The position numbers and the translations under genes were made by a program. Positions 39,972 through 51,508 of a stretch of DNA of 64,000 nt are shown here, piece after piece (the stretch's first letter is position 1; every line of letters starts with the position of its first letter). The stretch comes from Atrina japonica (Eukaryota > Mollusca > Bivalvia > Pterioida > Pinnidae): assembly GCA_030159075.1 (NCBI GenBank), contig BROG01000935.1:147871-211870 (forward strand), given 5' to 3'. The notes below the pieces were generated by a model. That model was not told the DNA's origin. It saw nothing but the letters and a program-made list of their open reading frames with translations, and made no database searches.

Positions 39972-41560
39972 TAAGGATTGTTTTTCATTTTTTTAACATC
40001 ATCGGGGTATAAAAGCAATTGTTCATTCGTGCTGCACAATGAATTTTTTCCATGAGCAATTGCTTTTATACCCCGATGATGTTCAAAAAAATGAAAAACA
40101 ATCCTTATATTTTTTTCAGTGAAACTGTAGTCCACTGGGTACTACACTGACTTTGCGGGGGGTGTTTTCATGTGACGTAATTGCTCAACAGCTGTTTTGA
40201 CATGAGAAGTAGTTCTCTTTTCTGATCGCAAATACTAATGAAATTAAGGTTTAATTTCTTTTTTTATATAATTTTGAAAGAAACTAGTGATATGGACAAT
40301 TTTGAATACTTATTCTCAGATTTAGTTTGCTATTTTTAATATTCGATCATTTAGTAGTGGCGGGTTAAATGTGTCAGAAGAGAATTGTCCGAATGGGCCG
40401 TGTGCAAATGGCTGATAGGCCTACCATGTGCGATTTGGATATCAACAGATGATCATTGTTTACAACAAATTTTCGTTTGAATTCTGATATTTTATCAGTG
40501 GAATATATCACAGAAAGTTTGAGTGTGACTGTTAATATTCGTTGATGACAACTGGAAATATCTATTTGATATTTTACCAATCGCTGAATCAGCTGGGAAA
40601 TGCCGTGGACTGTGAAGGGGTGACGATTTCGTAAGTAGACCTATTTCAGTATATAGGCTAGCCCACTAGCAAATCATTCAAATCAATTGAAACAAGACAA
40701 ATGCAGATTATGTTGTGAAATAACAAACTTTTATTGTTCTGTTTAAAAGGTAATTATCGACACGTTCGTTATGGAAAATCCGTGTAGGCCTATAAATTAT
40801 AATAGATCCATATGTCAATTCAGACTTCAGTTTTTACCAGCTGATCATACAGAGTACCCCGTCAATTTACTGAGAAACCTATGAACACTACTTATGCTCG
40901 TCATTAACATTACAGGTTGTGAAAAACAAGATGGGCCTGGTAATTAGCCTAGCAATTAATAGGAGTTGAGGTGAACTGAGAGTCGATTTCACGCGATGTG
41001 ATTGACGAATTGTTTCTGACAGGAATAGCCTATATGGTGTCGGAAAAGCAAGCTGTTTATCAGAGATGCAGGACAAAATTGCACTAGACCTGACTCCCTT
41101 TTCAACTTACTTACAAGCAACGTAACTACGAAGCAATTTTCATTTCTGTGGCCTGTGTTTCTTTTCATAACATGACCTAGATCTATCGCAATAGGCCTAT
41201 GATATGGGCATCTACAGTGTGCTACAGATGCAGGCCTAGTCTTATGTTTTCGATTTCTTTCAGTGATTTTTGTTTGTTTTGTGGTAGTTAATGGCTTTAA
41301 ATAAAAATATGGAATGAATGTGTGTTATTTTATTCTTTATTGATTCATTCATATGTTCAGAGAATACTTGTCCGACAAATCGCTGCCGTAACATGGTGAT
41401 GGAAAGGATTTCTTAGATATTCAGGTATTCCTACGCCAGCTAGCGGTTAACACTTAGATCACGTGATGACTAAATGTTTTTATTGATACAACGACGTTCT
41501 GTATAACTGTAATGAAGGAAATTACAGTCGGTATGTAAATATAACAATTTGAAAACTAGT
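39972..41560 (+). mobile_element. Unclassified repeat family H, copy 2, with terminal hairpin
   Basis: Opens with a long inverted repeat: arms about 39972-40020 and 40057-40107 (AAGGATTGTTTTTCATTTTT... mirrored by ...AAAAATGAAAAACAATCCTT) around a loop with GCTGCACAATGAATTTTTTC. About 1.4 kb of shared non-coding sequence follows. The end ATGAAGGAAATTACAGTCGG recurs at the end of copy 3. No protein is encoded. Confidence 0.72.
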
Positions 41561-42059
41561 AGTTTTAAAATATCTTGCTCTGCCAGTCCCTAATCATCTT
41601 AAGTTTTCATTTCATCACCCAGTGTTGCCGAAAATATTTGAAAGGAACAGAAGAAACTATTTTCTCGTTTATCCGGATAGAATTAGAAGAGTTATTACTA
41701 TTGTTATTACTGTGGGTATGGGCGATTAAAATGACTAATATTAGACTACTGTCAGTCCTGAAATTTCACAATTTAAAAAAAAATTTCGCGAGGTAATATT
41801 TTCGCTATTCCGTATGCCAATTTCGTCATACAATATTATTTTCGCCAGCAAGAGCTCTTGCGAAATTACACGTAAATAAAATTTTTGTGGATAAAACGGG
41901 ATATAGTATTTATCGAAACAATGAAAATTTTGTGAATGACATTTGGAAAAATCTTGTATCTCTATATGTAACATTACACCGCCCTTGAAAAAAATGAACT
42001 TGGACTGATGTTTGTAAAAATTGGCTAAACTTTTTAAAAACTTTAGAGAAAGTTAAAAT
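41561..42059. other. Intergenic, TTTCGC-rich
   Basis: No gene seen. The words TTTCGCGAGGTAA, TTTCGCC and TTGCGAAATTACA suggest a further degenerate repeat at 41770-41870. Confidence 0.45.
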
Positions 42060-42165
42060 ATAAAAAATCTCAGATACCAAAGTATAAATCTTTAGGATGT
42101 CCAGGATATAGTTCCAAATCTGGTAAAAATGGACAAACACGGACCTCTGGAAACCAGAATAAAAA
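42060..42165 (-). repeat. Retroelement 3' tail, inverted copy
   Basis: The minus strand reads CTGGTTTCCAGAGGTCCG, TTTGTCCATTTTTACCAG and CCTGGACATCCTAAAGATT, matching the tail at 28766-28960. Confidence 0.75.
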
Positions 42166-42169
42166 TATA

Positions 42170-42444
42170 TTAAATGGAAATTTATCTGCTATTTATAAAG
42201 CATGGTTTGATGAATATGTAATACATGGTGGCACTGCTAATATATCAAATGGAATTCTTCTGCTGTTTATAAAGCATGGTTTGATAAAAATGTAATACTT
42301 GGTGACACTGCTAATTTCCACAATTTTGAAGATTTTAATAGAACCTTTGATTTACATATTAATTGTATTGAAGATAATGATACTGTTGTCACAGCCATCA
42401 AGTCTTGGTTACCAAGTAAAAATGATGAAGAACCAAATGAATGA
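42170..42444 (+). pseudogene. Partly duplicated coding-like fragment, unknown
   Basis: Two tandem copies of a ~70-bp unit code YKAWFDEYVIHGGTAN and YKAWFDKNVILGDTAN. The second runs on as FHNFEDFNRTFDLHINCIED, then AIKSWLPSKNDEEPNE and a TGA at 42442-42444. A one-base frame shift separates the two units. It has no ATG but protein-like composition. I do not recognise it; retroelement ORF remnant or gene fragment are both possible. Confidence 0.35.
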
Positions 42445-43504
42445 ATAATCGACAAACAAATAAAATGCTGAAGAAGCTAAAAAAGCCCTTCACTTTTTGT
42501 ATCAAATGAAATCATATATCTCATTTATAGTACAAAAATGTAGAAAAAAGAATATTGTACACAACTATTAATAAAATAAGAAATATATATTGCTGAAAAT
42601 GATTAGAAACATGGAGAAAAATATTTAACCAAATCAAAAAGATATCTATAATATTAATTCAGGCACTAAATAAATATTGTGTTGCAATATTTTGAAATGG
42701 TAATATGTATGAATTAGGCAGTGCAAATATATATATATTACAACCTCAAGGTTACGCGTAATGTATATACCTATACTAAAATGTATTATTTAAAAAGCAG
42801 AAATTACATTGATTATTTCGTGTTTTTGTATGTTAAGAACATATACATATATTTGTGACACTGGATCCGTTACATAACCGTGTCAATGCTGTTTTGATCC
42901 ATGTTCGTCTGTCCTGTCCAAGTCCCGTGAAGCACCATTTGTCAAAATGACTTGTCTGATTTGTACTCTGAGGATAACATTTGTGGAAATTTAGTATAAA
43001 TGAGCGTACTGTCAGCATATATGGTGTCTGGTAGAAAGAATTTTTCAAGCTTTTTTTTTTAAAAAATATTTTCTTAAAACATCCCGATACCTTATTTCTC
43101 ATCGGTATCTAAATAAGACAAACTAAAATTTGCAATGCAGTAACTCTTAAATGTTTATTTGATAACACAAAATATTCTATCATTTGTACACAAAATTGAA
43201 TAAATAGTAATTTTGACTTTGTACAAACTTTAATGTGTACAAGTGTACAAGTACACATGATAATTTTAGCGTATACTACGCAATTTAACTACAATGGGGG
43301 ATGAATGTCAGTGCTTGTCTGTTTGTTCTTATGCAGAAATATGCGCTTCTAGAAATAAATACCCACTTTCTAAACATACAACTCGACCAAATGTATATGA
43401 ATTTCAAGAAATGTTTCTATCTTCAAATATGCATTTACTTGGAAAACTATCAAAATTTATTCAACCCATACAAATGTAAAAAGAGTTTTTCCTCCGAGTT
43501 GAAC

Positions 43505-43676
43505 GACCCGCAATTATTGTTTGTTATGGATTTAGGATTGTTTGTTCCTTTTTTTTTGAAAAACATGAAATATACATGCAATGACTCATGTGATTCATAT
43601 GCAGCACAATGAATTTTTTTCCCATGAGTCATTGCATGTATATTCCATATTTTTCAAAACAAAGAAAAATAATCTA

Positions 43677-43771
<95 letters not shown>

Positions 43772-43955
43772 CCATTCTCTGTGAATCTGTAGTCAGTTGG
43801 GTACGAAATTCATTCTATATAATTGTATTTGAGGGGGGGGGGTTCAGATGACGTAACAGCTGAACAGCTGTGTGTCAAGTATTGAATATAGATGCACCAG
43901 GTCTGTATACTTGCAATGAAGGAAATAACAGTCGGTATGTAAATATTATGAAATG
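43505..43955 (+). mobile_element. Unclassified repeat family H, copy 3, with terminal hairpin and TA insertion
   Basis: The hairpin arms are about 43558-43589 and 43623-43661 (ATATACATGCAATGACTCATG mirrored by CATGAGTCATTGCATGTATA) around a loop with GCAGCACAATGAATTTTTTT. The loop matches copy 2 while the arms differ. A TA tract (43679-43771) follows, then ACAGCTGAACAGCTGTG and the end ATGAAGGAAATAACAGTCGG. Most of the 1.4-kb body is deleted. Confidence 0.72.
43679..43771. repeat. (TA)46 microsatellite
   Basis: Uninterrupted TA tract. Confidence 0.97.
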
Positions 43956-44093
43956 TGCACATGCGGTGTCGTTGTATTTTACAATATTTTAAAAAAGACC
44001 TTTTCTCTGCAATATATGATTCATACATTTATGAGAATAAACCAGTGTCATGTTTTTTTGGAACTAATAGTAATAGTTTTCGTTTTTTGTTTG

Positions 44094-44371
44094 AATATTG
44101 TTGTTTAACGCCCCACTCAAGAATCTTTCACTCATGTGGAGACGTCACCAAATGCCGGTGAAGGGCATCAAATTTTGGCCTGTGCTTGGCACTTACGGTC
44201 ATTGAGCAGTGAGGGTTCTTAAACGTGCCGACACCTACTGTGACACGGGACCTAGGTTTTTTACATCTCATCCTGATGGACAGGAAACCAACCTGCCGCC
44301 GGCTGGACTCGAACTCACGACATCACGATCAAGAGTCGAGCACTCAACCGACTGAGCCAGGTCGACTCCCA
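44094..44371 (-). mobile_element. SINE family A, full length
   Basis: The most complete reverse-oriented copy. The tRNA-like head on the minus strand starts at about 44368 (GTCGACCTGGCTCAGTCGG; box B GAGTTCGAGTCC), then CGGCAGGTTGGTTTCCTGTC. The conserved body follows, ending in the TTAAACAACAATA tail. Confidence 0.93.
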
Positions 44372-44754
44372 AACTACAAGCTTAGCTACGTTAAGCAGTA
44401 ACCAAATATCAAAAAATGGTGACCAGGGATATATCATGTGTATTTAAAAGAGGATGCTACAATTCAAAATGTAGAAAGTAAATTTTGCTGTAATTCTAGA
44501 TGTAACGGTTCGCTAAATTGCTCCAACTAAGAAAAGAGAAAATATAGTGACTATACTTAGTAAACAGGCATTGAATTTTTGTATGAATGTAGAATAAATT
44601 GCGAGGCGTTTCCAAGTTTTTTGAAAATGCTGATTTGATCTTACTAAAAATATACAAGTTATAAGGGAATGTTTGCCTAATTTTGTACAAAGTAGAAAAT
44701 GTACAAGCATTTTTGTCACATTTTAATCCGTAGGTCAAAATACAAATTAAAAAA

Positions 44755-44757
<3 letters not shown>

Positions 44758-44837
<80 letters not shown>
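44758..44837. repeat. (CA)40 microsatellite
   Basis: CA tract with one CCC interruption. The cysteine-valine frame on the other strand is an artefact. Confidence 0.97.
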
Positions 44838-44838
<1 letters not shown>

Positions 44839-45696
44839 TGCATTGTCTTGCAATCTAAGTATAACAAGAGGCGTCTGATATACATGCATTTTCAAGATCT
44901 TTGTCCTACGGGCTACATTTACGGAAATCATGTTAATCTGACATATATCTTGTTTTGACCTGATAAAACATGTTGTTATATTTGTATATAGCTGACACTT
45001 ACAAATTAAAATTACAATATTGACGACGGACAAACTTCCATGTTGCCGTCACTATGGTGATTTATGGCGGACAGTATTAATTACAGCCTGTTTCGAAAAA
45101 AACGTGTGATTTTGGTGTAAAATTGTTGTATATTTACAAATAAAATATTAAGATGAACAAACACCTACACACACACACACACACACACGCGCGCGCGCGT
45201 TCCCAGCATCCCAATTAATGTCTTAAATCTGTGAAGTTTTGTTATGAAACGCTGGCACCTATAGGATCCGTTCCTTGAAAATAGATAGGTAAATAACTGG
45301 AAAAGCAATCAAATCAAAGATGAATTTTAATAAAATTTTAACTGACTTTTTGTCTGACCTAAATATCTGTACCTAAAGGTTCCCAATGCGTAAAATCGCT
45401 ATTTAGAACTACCTGGTCGTCAATATCACCCTGTTAGGGTTCTAGGATTCATTGTGTAGACCTACTAATTATTTATTCTGATGAATCATTTCATCTCAAA
45501 CTCAGTAATGTTTTCAACTAATATTCTAGTATATTCAAATTCTAATTGCAAGCTAAGCGTTTATTGAGATTTCAACACATGAGGTCACTTCCGGTTTAGG
45601 TTCCAAATATATCCATGTTTTTGTATGTATGAATTATAATAGTCATGGAATTCAACTATAATAAGAATTTAGTTAGAATACTTTATGATTTGACAA

Positions 45697-45700
<4 letters not shown>

Positions 45701-45750
<50 letters not shown>
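45701..45750. repeat. (GA)25 microsatellite
   Basis: Uninterrupted GA tract. Confidence 0.95.
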
Positions 45751-45754
<4 letters not shown>

Positions 45755-45833
45755 AGCTACGATTTCAATCCATACAAAATTTTAACCGTTTGTTAAAATT
45801 CCTTTAAATACACATTTACACATTTAAAGTACA

Positions 45834-45836
<3 letters not shown>

Positions 45837-45909
<73 letters not shown>
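45837..45909. repeat. (TA)36 microsatellite
   Basis: Uninterrupted TA tract. Confidence 0.95.
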
Positions 45910-45915
<6 letters not shown>

Positions 45916-46434
45916 GCATTGCTTGAATTTTACCTTTTAAAATTGTACTAGCAAACCTTAGTAATGACCATGATTAAGTTGAATCTCGTGGGTGTTTTTG
46001 CGTTATTACCTGCATTTATTTTTGAATGTTAATGCTTCCGCTGATGCATGTTTTCCAAGAACTACTTCTATAAATAGAACTTAAGCAGAAAAACAGAAAC
46101 TATCTGCAGTACGGTGAGGTCACAGAGTTAAAAACGAATGTGTGACTAATGGGCAGATACAAATCCATCCCGCTATTCTATCTATCAATCTATCTATCTA
46201 TCTCCTACTTCAATTAATTTTTTTCTCAGGCATAGCATGAGTAGAAATGTAAAGATGACAGACATTCATAAATATGACTGAAGTACAATAATAAAAACCC
46301 AGCTCTATATAATTTTAACTATACGGTAGAACACCACTTAACCGACTGGTTCAATGCGGTCTGATTATTGAGGTGGTATCGTAAGTGAGAAAGTATGGAC
46401 TCATTCAATATGGCGAATTTAAAAGTGTATATTT

Positions 46435-46555
46435 CTGGTCTTAAATGTAAGATGGTCTTTAGACAAGGTTCCACAGTTTTGTTTTATTTAAATCGCTAAT
46501 AGATAGCTCTTTAAAATTGTTACTGATATTTATCATATGTCTTTACCAGATATGA
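46435..46555 (+). repeat. 120-bp direct repeat, copy 1
   Basis: TTTCTGGTCTTAAATGTAAG, GGTCTTTAGACAAGGTTCC and TTTATCATATGTCTTTACCA match 47200-47320 almost exactly. A coding-like frame without ATG follows (TPPYINYSRNALNSIKQYRD ... CHQKS, about 46583-46762), unrecognised. Confidence 0.85.
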
Positions 46556-47165
46556 CTATATTTGTATATGCGATACTGACACGCCCCCATACATTAATTA
46601 TTCTCGTAATGCATTAAATAGTATTAAACAGTATCGTGATGAACCCCATGTTCGGAACTTCTCTATTTATATTGCAATCAATAAAAAGAAAAAAGAATTT
46701 CGAGTGTCATTCGTTTCCGGTACAGTTCATCGTCTGCTCGATCAGTGTCATCAAAAATCATGAAACCGAACACGGTGAAACGATTTTTAATTCTTTGATA
46801 GCCAAATATTGGGATTGTATGTTGTTATTGTTGTATCTTGTTATGTGTTGGGATTGTATGTTGTTATTGTTGCTGTCTTGTTCTGTGTTTTAATTTGTAA
46901 TTTAGACACGTGATAAAAAGTTTATAATATGACCATTTTGATATCATATTCCTTGTCAGCCCCTCGATCCTGATATCAGCCCTCGGGCTTTGGTCCTCAG
47001 GTTAATATCGGGAACCTTGGGCTGAGAAATAGTATGATAATTTATCATTTAATTAATGGTCAATTAATCAGTCGCACTTCTGTTGTGTATACTCGACGGT
47101 TTATGTAAATCAACACAGGTACAAATGACCTTGACATTTTCACTTGTAGAAATAATTCACGTCGT

Positions 47166-47490
47166 TCGAATGGGACAGATTCATATACCACGTCATATTT
47201 CTGGTCTTAAATGGAAGATGGTCTTTAGACAAGGTTCCACAGTTTTTTATTTAAATCGCTAATAGATAGCTCTTTAAAACTGTTACTGATATTTATCATA
47301 TGTCTTTACCAAATATACATACCCAATAACGTTTGTGCGGGACTATTGTTTCTATTAGAGATGGAATGACGCCAGAAGACGATATCCCGCGCTAACGTCA
47401 TTTCAGCGGGAAGAGTTACATTCCATCGCAATTGGAGATACTAGTACCGTACAAACGTTATCGGTTATCACGTGGTACATGAATTAGTCC
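47166..47490. mobile_element. MITE family GGGACTAATTCATG, copy 1, split by an insertion
   Basis: The left end (GAATGGGACAGATTCATATA then CCACGTCATA, about 47168-47198) and the rest (ATAACGTTTGTGCGGGAC onward to ACATGAATTAGTCCCATT) match 53557-53786. The 120-bp direct repeat (47200-47320) sits inside the left inverted end. Confidence 0.75.
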
Positions 47491-48044
47491 CATTATTCAA
47501 AGTACAGGAAGTACTGGTTCATCTACATTGATTCGTCTATATATATTCATGTCTGTCCAGTGCTCATCAGTTTTGTATAGGAATCCTGGAAATCCGGAAG
47601 ATTTATACTTTTATACTGAGATTCTAAAATTACAACACTACTCAATTGTACCTTGTATCTATATGTATAATGTCCTTGTACAAGTATTATGTTACGTATA
47701 ATGTATGCTTATTAAGACTAAAGGCAAATAAATCACACCATAACATACGATACCAGTTATCGTATGGTTAGCGTTATGTTTTAAGGATGTATTTTAAAAA
47801 ATGTTCATTGTGTAATACGTTTTAAATATATTGCAGGTTAAATGCCAGCCATTTTTCTAAGAAATGGGCTATTTCCAGAAAACCAAAAACCAAGCAATTT
47901 TTTGCCTAAATTGCGCATTTTTTAAAATATCTTTTATCATTTATATCACATGTGTGTACTGATTATGTACATGTAATTGATACCAAATATTGCCATTAAA
48001 ATGATCTTGCTGGTATGAGACGTCCCCATGCATTAAATATGCTT
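47491..48044. other. Intergenic; short tail-like fragment
   Basis: About 47575-47640 resembles the end of the retroelement tail (AATCCTGGAAATCCGGAAG, TTTATACTTTTATACTGAG). Otherwise nothing recognised. Confidence 0.45.
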
Positions 48045-48185
48045 GAGGGATCTGCTTGGCAGAATGATAAGAGCATCGTGCTTTGAACCATGAAGTATCT
48101 CACTTCTGGTTAGCGCAGAACCGGGTTCTCTCCACCACCAATAAAAAACTGGCCGCTAACATATAACTGAAAACATGGAAGTTCA
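48045..48185 (+). mobile_element. SINE family B, plus orientation
   Basis: A tRNA-like head (CTTGGCAGAATGATAAGAGC ... GCAGAACCGGGTTCTC) is followed by ACCACCAATAAAAAACTGGC and ACATATAACTGAAAACATGG, the complement of the body at 8654-8905 and 39595-39775. Confidence 0.6.
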
Positions 48186-48775
48186 TTATTTGTCACTGGG
48201 AGATGTGCACAGTGCATTATTTACGCACGAGGTCATAGTTCATATGTCAACAAAACCCGACATCAATGCGCGTATGAAAAAATGAAACAAAACCTAATTT
48301 ATAATTCATACAATTACAATGAAATTTACAACGCTTTCTTTGTGTATTTAGAAATACATGTACTTAAAAATATTTAAAAATATTAACTTTGCAAATGTGA
48401 ACGTAGTGTGAGCTGAAAACCACAAGCACTATTTATTGTAGTACATCCCTGAAGACGATTATCTCACTATGACAAGACATCGACCGCTTAACTCATTTGT
48501 ATATGATACTAGCGTAAGAAATGTAAAACTATAAAATTTATAAATTTAAAAAATTGAAAAAAAAACTTAGTGGAAAGTAACATATCAAAACAGGGTAGAA
48601 ATATCACAATGCTCATAAAGGACATCAGGTTAACTTAGTATACCGGATATTTTGACACGTGTTTTGTTAAATTCAATACACAAATATATGCAAAATTGAT
48701 GGCGTTCACACAAATTTGCAGTTTTCCTTGATTGTAATGAACGTGTAAATCCTGCGTTGATGTGCCATAAAATCA

Positions 48776-48990
48776 TTGTTGTTGTTGTACTGTTGTTTGA
48801 CGTCCAACTCAAGAATCTTTCACTCAAATGAAGACGTTACCAAATGCCGGTAAAGGGCTTCAATTTGTGGCCTATGATCGGCACTTACGGTCATTGAACA
48901 GTTTGGGTTCTTTAACATGCCGACAATGTGATAAGGGAACTCGGTTTTTTACTGTATCGAGCACTCTACCGCGGAGCCACGACAGCTCTC
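48776..48990 (-). mobile_element. SINE family A, diverged
   Basis: Tail, then TTTCACTCAAATGAAGACG, CCGGTAAAGGGCTTCAA and GATCGGCACTTACGGTC. The head is partly preserved as TCGAGCACTCTACCGCGGAG, with a deletion between body and head. Confidence 0.82.
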
Positions 48991-49014
48991 CCCAAATCGT
49001 AAAACCCAAATCTG

Positions 49015-49110
49015 CCATCGCTCCCGTTTTCTGATGCCATGTACAGGATCTAAAGGGGCCCTCGATGAGGTCATATGTGAATGTCCTCTTAGGTGTTCAA
49101 TGTTCAGTAA
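49015..49110. repeat. Partial copy of the 20943-21345 element
   Basis: CATCGCTCCCGTTTTCTGAT, ACAGGATCTAA and CTCGATGAGGTCA match the left part of the element at 20943. Confidence 0.55.
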
Positions 49111-49546
49111 CCAGTGGAAAGTAAAATCATACCTTAGTGTTATGATCTTCCTCAATACCTTTTTATTTTTCCAAAGAAATATCTGAGTAAACTTAATTGG
49201 AAAACTCTATACAATGAATGCATTACTTATATATGTATGTATATGACTGTCATTTTCTGAATTGCAAAATTATTTTGTAAAATAAGTATATAAAACAACA
49301 ACGTAGGAATTTGGCTTGTCATTGTTATATTGGTCTACGACTACTTTTGCCAACTCATTGTTTTAATTACAAACTGTCAAATACGCAGAAATTTTACAAC
49401 GCAAATCGACTAGATTTACTTAACTGCCATGGCAACGATGACGTAAATCGATCTCTTACTTGAGTAATATCAACACGGTGTTGTGTAAAAGTATAACACT
49501 TCAATAGTTTGCAGCATGATAAATTTACCACCAGTCCATATAAATA

Positions 49547-49723
49547 CAGTAAAACCTGCTATAGCGGCCACCTCTATATAAGGATTACCTGTTTATAAAG
49601 GCCAGTTTTTCAAGTCCCTTGACTGCATACTTCAACTAAATTGAACCTGTGTATAAGGGTCACCTGCACATAAAGGTTAATATTTTCTGGTCCCTTGAGT
49701 GGCCCTATATACAGGTTTCACTG
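49547..49723. mobile_element. Tc1/mariner/pogo-type MITE
   Basis: TA flanks both ends (49545-49546, 49724-49725). The termini CAGTAAAACCTGCTATAG and TATACAGGTTTCACTG are inverted. TA target with CAGT...ACTG ends is typical of pogo/mariner-type elements. Internal duplication of TTGAACCTG/GGCCACCT blocks; 177 bp, non-coding. Confidence 0.78.
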
Positions 49724-49725
49724 TA

Positions 49726-50607
49726 TATAGATTCTAGATCGATCTCAGAAGTAACTATGGTCTCGTGAAAAAAAAAGAATCTGTTAGGCCTAGAATAGAT
49801 CTATGTATTATTTTCCAATAACTGCGTAACGGGATAAATAATATAGGAGATTCTGGGGTGACTGGGGAATCGCCGATACCCTGTTAGTTTTTGTAAAATA
49901 GTCGCAGAGTACTTCTTGCACATTTTATACTAGCAGTTTGATGAGAGAACCATTACATTAGTTACAGAAATAGTTACCTATTACGCTATTCATCATATGG
50001 ATTTGATAATTCCAATACCAAAATTTACTGAAATATTTAGCGCAATTGGTAAAAGCGCCCTGCTACTAATCGGAAGGTCGTGAGTTCGGTCTGTCCGCAC
50101 ATTTCCCACCGCCTGTTACATTTCAGTAATTTGGCGTTCTAGTAAATACCCAACTGTGGTATGTTTTAAGAGTCTCTTTATTTACACAAAATAAAGTTTA
50201 TGCGCTCAAACATAAGGATATTTCCATATACGTTGCAGGTAAATATGAAAACCGGAAGAACATATGAGGAACAAAATCGAAAAGGCGCGAATAAATGCAG
50301 GATCATAACGGTAATTCGGACTAACTCGAAAATTCCCTATTGATACAAGACAGGTGCCGATATTACTTGGTGCCGAAATACTTGAATTCTATCATATACG
50401 TACACGTGATTTTTGTCCTATGATATAAAGACAAGAACGGTGATAAAATGTATGTTCAAATGCATTATCAAACACGTGAAACGTTGTAAAAGATCTTCTT
50501 TAAGGATGATCCACTGTTTGATTACGTCATAGACACATTAGGGGAGATAACTCTTGAAGTACAACAATTTTGATATTGTCAGATTTTGCTGAAAATAAGT
50601 ATAAAGA
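49726..50607. other. Intergenic with a tRNA-like sequence
   Basis: At 50036-50100 the sequence TTAGCGCAATTGGTAAAAGC is followed by AAGGTCGTGAGTTCGGTC, resembling tRNA A and B boxes. No clear acceptor stem was found, so it is more likely a SINE head or tRNA relic than a tRNA gene. Nothing else seen. Confidence 0.4.
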
Positions 50608-51508
50608 GGTATTTCGATGATATTTTTTAAAATGAAAAATAGCAGTTCAAGGTAAGATGAAGTCAATGGTAAATATAGAAAGGTTGTTTCAATGATTACA
50701 TAATAACAGCCTGTGATTGGTCAAAATTTTGATAGTGTCAGATTTTCATGAAAATTGTTACTTTAGGGTATTTTAGTATGACGAATTAAATGGCAAATGT
50801 CATGAAAGTGTCAGTTGCTATGATAACAAAATAAAGGCCACTGATTAGTTAAAACAAAGATATTTTCAGATTTTGCTGTTTATATCATGTACCTCATGTT
50901 TTACAATCGTGCCGCCATGTCAGTTGGAGTTGGGCAATGATAAAGCCGAGAATGCGATGGGACGAGTTAAAAATGGGTCGAGATGACCCAATATATCCGC
51001 CACGTGGACAATTTCAGAAACAAATGTTTTGAAACGACGGCAAAGACCAACTTTGCCAGAATTAGGTATGAAATGATGATGTTCCGAAAATAAACACAAA
51101 GGGTAATAAGAATATAATGTATGTTAACTGCAAATAGCACATACTTACTGGACATTCGGTAAATTTTGTATAATTTGCAATGCTCAGACTAATGGCAGAT
51201 AAAATAATAATAATAATAATAAAAAAACATTACCGGTTGCGTTTGGCCCGATATTTTGCAATTATATGCATGCATTTGTTATTCTAACCACCAGATGGTC
51301 TCTTTGGGATATATATGAGATAAAATATTACATAAATGGGCATGTAAAATAATTCACCTACGACAGCTCATATCGCCTTCATGCGCAAGTGGATTAATAA
51401 CTGAGATCTTATTGTTCCATACCGAAGTGAAAATTACTTTCTGAAAAGTCATCGTAATTATCCAGCAATTTCTGACCAAAATTGATAAGCAATTAGATAT
51501 AACCAGGA
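50608..51508 (+). repeat. 0.9-kb tandem duplication, unit 1
   Basis: Begins AGGTATTTCGATGATATTTT and ends GATATAACCAGG, immediately followed by unit 2. Contains codons for NDKAENAMGRVKNGSR followed by a stop, and in the same area CCACGTGGACAATTTCAG and GATGATGTTCCGAAAATAA. Confidence 0.9.

Larger units (their letters stand above)
44840..46434. other. Intergenic with microsatellites
   Basis: Contains CA/CG (45166-45199), GA (45701-45750), TA (45837-45909) and CTAT (46183-46203) tracts. No gene seen. Confidence 0.6.

Noticed and set aside
50036..50100. Possible tRNA gene
   Set aside because: A and B boxes are recognisable but I could not form a convincing acceptor stem or anticodon loop.
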